Positions 63,931-64,000 of a stretch of 64,000 bases of DNA are shown piece after piece. The stretch lies in the NCBI RefSeq assembly GCF_006439355.1, contig NZ_VFTG01000021.1, positions 46,682 through 110,681 of the forward strand, read 5' to 3'. Numbering within the stretch: position 1 is the first letter of the stretch; each line of letters opens with the position of its first letter. The DNA comes from Mesorhizobium sp. B4-1-3 (GTDB lineage Bacteria; Pseudomonadota; Alphaproteobacteria; Rhizobiales; Rhizobiaceae). The translations under genes were made by a program, and so were the position numbers. The notes beneath the pieces are model-generated. The model was not told the origin of the DNA. It saw only the letters and a list, made by a program, of their open reading frames with translations, and ran no database searches.

Positions 63931-64000
63931 GACCAATCGACATTCAGGATTCAGTTCTGCGGTGATGTGTGATTCATGGGTTTCCAGATTCGGTAATCTG

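Overview
The window is GC-rich, densely coded alphaproteobacterial chromosome. It looks like Mesorhizobium or a close Rhizobiales relative. The reasons are the gene order of a rhizobial alpha-glucoside operon (aglE-F-G-A-K with divergent aglR), a carnitine / gamma-butyrobetaine catabolic operon, two small exported proteins that resemble the Mesorhizobium DUF680 family, and several families of short palindromic intergenic repeats. The assignment is inferred from gene content; no marker gene such as rRNA is present. I saw no rRNA, tRNA, CRISPR array, transposase or prophage gene.

Layout. 1-1140: 5' part of an exported beta-propeller-like protein that runs off the left edge. 1497-9445 (minus): alpha/beta hydrolase plus a six-gene operon for carnitine and probably gamma-butyrobetaine breakdown, with its GlxA/AraC-type activator divergent at 9582. 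10543-11315: a frameshifted HAD phosphatase. 11892-15342: xylose isomerase and xylulokinase, separated by an opposite-strand SnoaL-like gene and a palindromic repeat. 15425-23811: TPR protein, LysE exporter, L,D-transpeptidase, a probable PPi-type phosphofructokinase coupled to an MBL hydrolase, a DegP/MucD protease, and a sulfite-oxidase-like protein with a frameshifted flavin reductase. 23881-24515: vapBC toxin-antitoxin pair. 24542-29752 (minus): a tight six-gene cassette of PqqD-like protein, HPr-kinase-like protein, three family-2 glycosyltransferases and a nucleotidyltransferase. 30365-30874: two DUF680-like exported proteins. 30950-38851: agl operon and regulator, with two matching palindromic operators. 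39003-41177: a YkgB/RclC-like membrane protein and an FAD oxidoreductase. 41231-43957: ECF sigma factor, anti-sigma factor and subtilase, translationally coupled. 44103-51914: a dipeptide-type ABC transporter with two near-duplicate Tat-exported binding proteins and an alkaline-phosphatase-superfamily enzyme. 52063-54057: CocE/NonD hydrolase. 54128-54854: an mqsRA toxin-antitoxin locus with a broken toxin. 54905-63812: a purine-to-ureide catabolic island on both strands (xdhABC and uraH on plus; puuE-uraD fusion, ureidoglycine aminohydrolase, ureidoglycolate lyase and a deaminase on minus).

How the genes work together. Most of the window serves scavenging of plant- and soil-derived carbon and nitrogen: quaternary amines, xylose, alpha-glucosides, peptides or similar solutes, and purines. 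All three solute-binding-protein genes are followed by strong intercistronic hairpins, a common way to set binding protein above permease. The most unusual locus is the PqqD-like / HPr-kinase-like / glycosyltransferase / nucleotidyltransferase cassette. It resembles the tailoring half of certain lasso-peptide clusters but has no cyclase, no protease and no separate precursor. The ECF sigma / anti-sigma / subtilase operon is the second most interesting, because the exported half of the anti-sigma factor looks, by eye, like a subtilisin propeptide.

Three loci (HAD phosphatase, flavin reductase, mqsR) carry single-base indels that break otherwise well-conserved reading frames. They may be real pseudogenes or sequencing errors; the sequence alone cannot decide.
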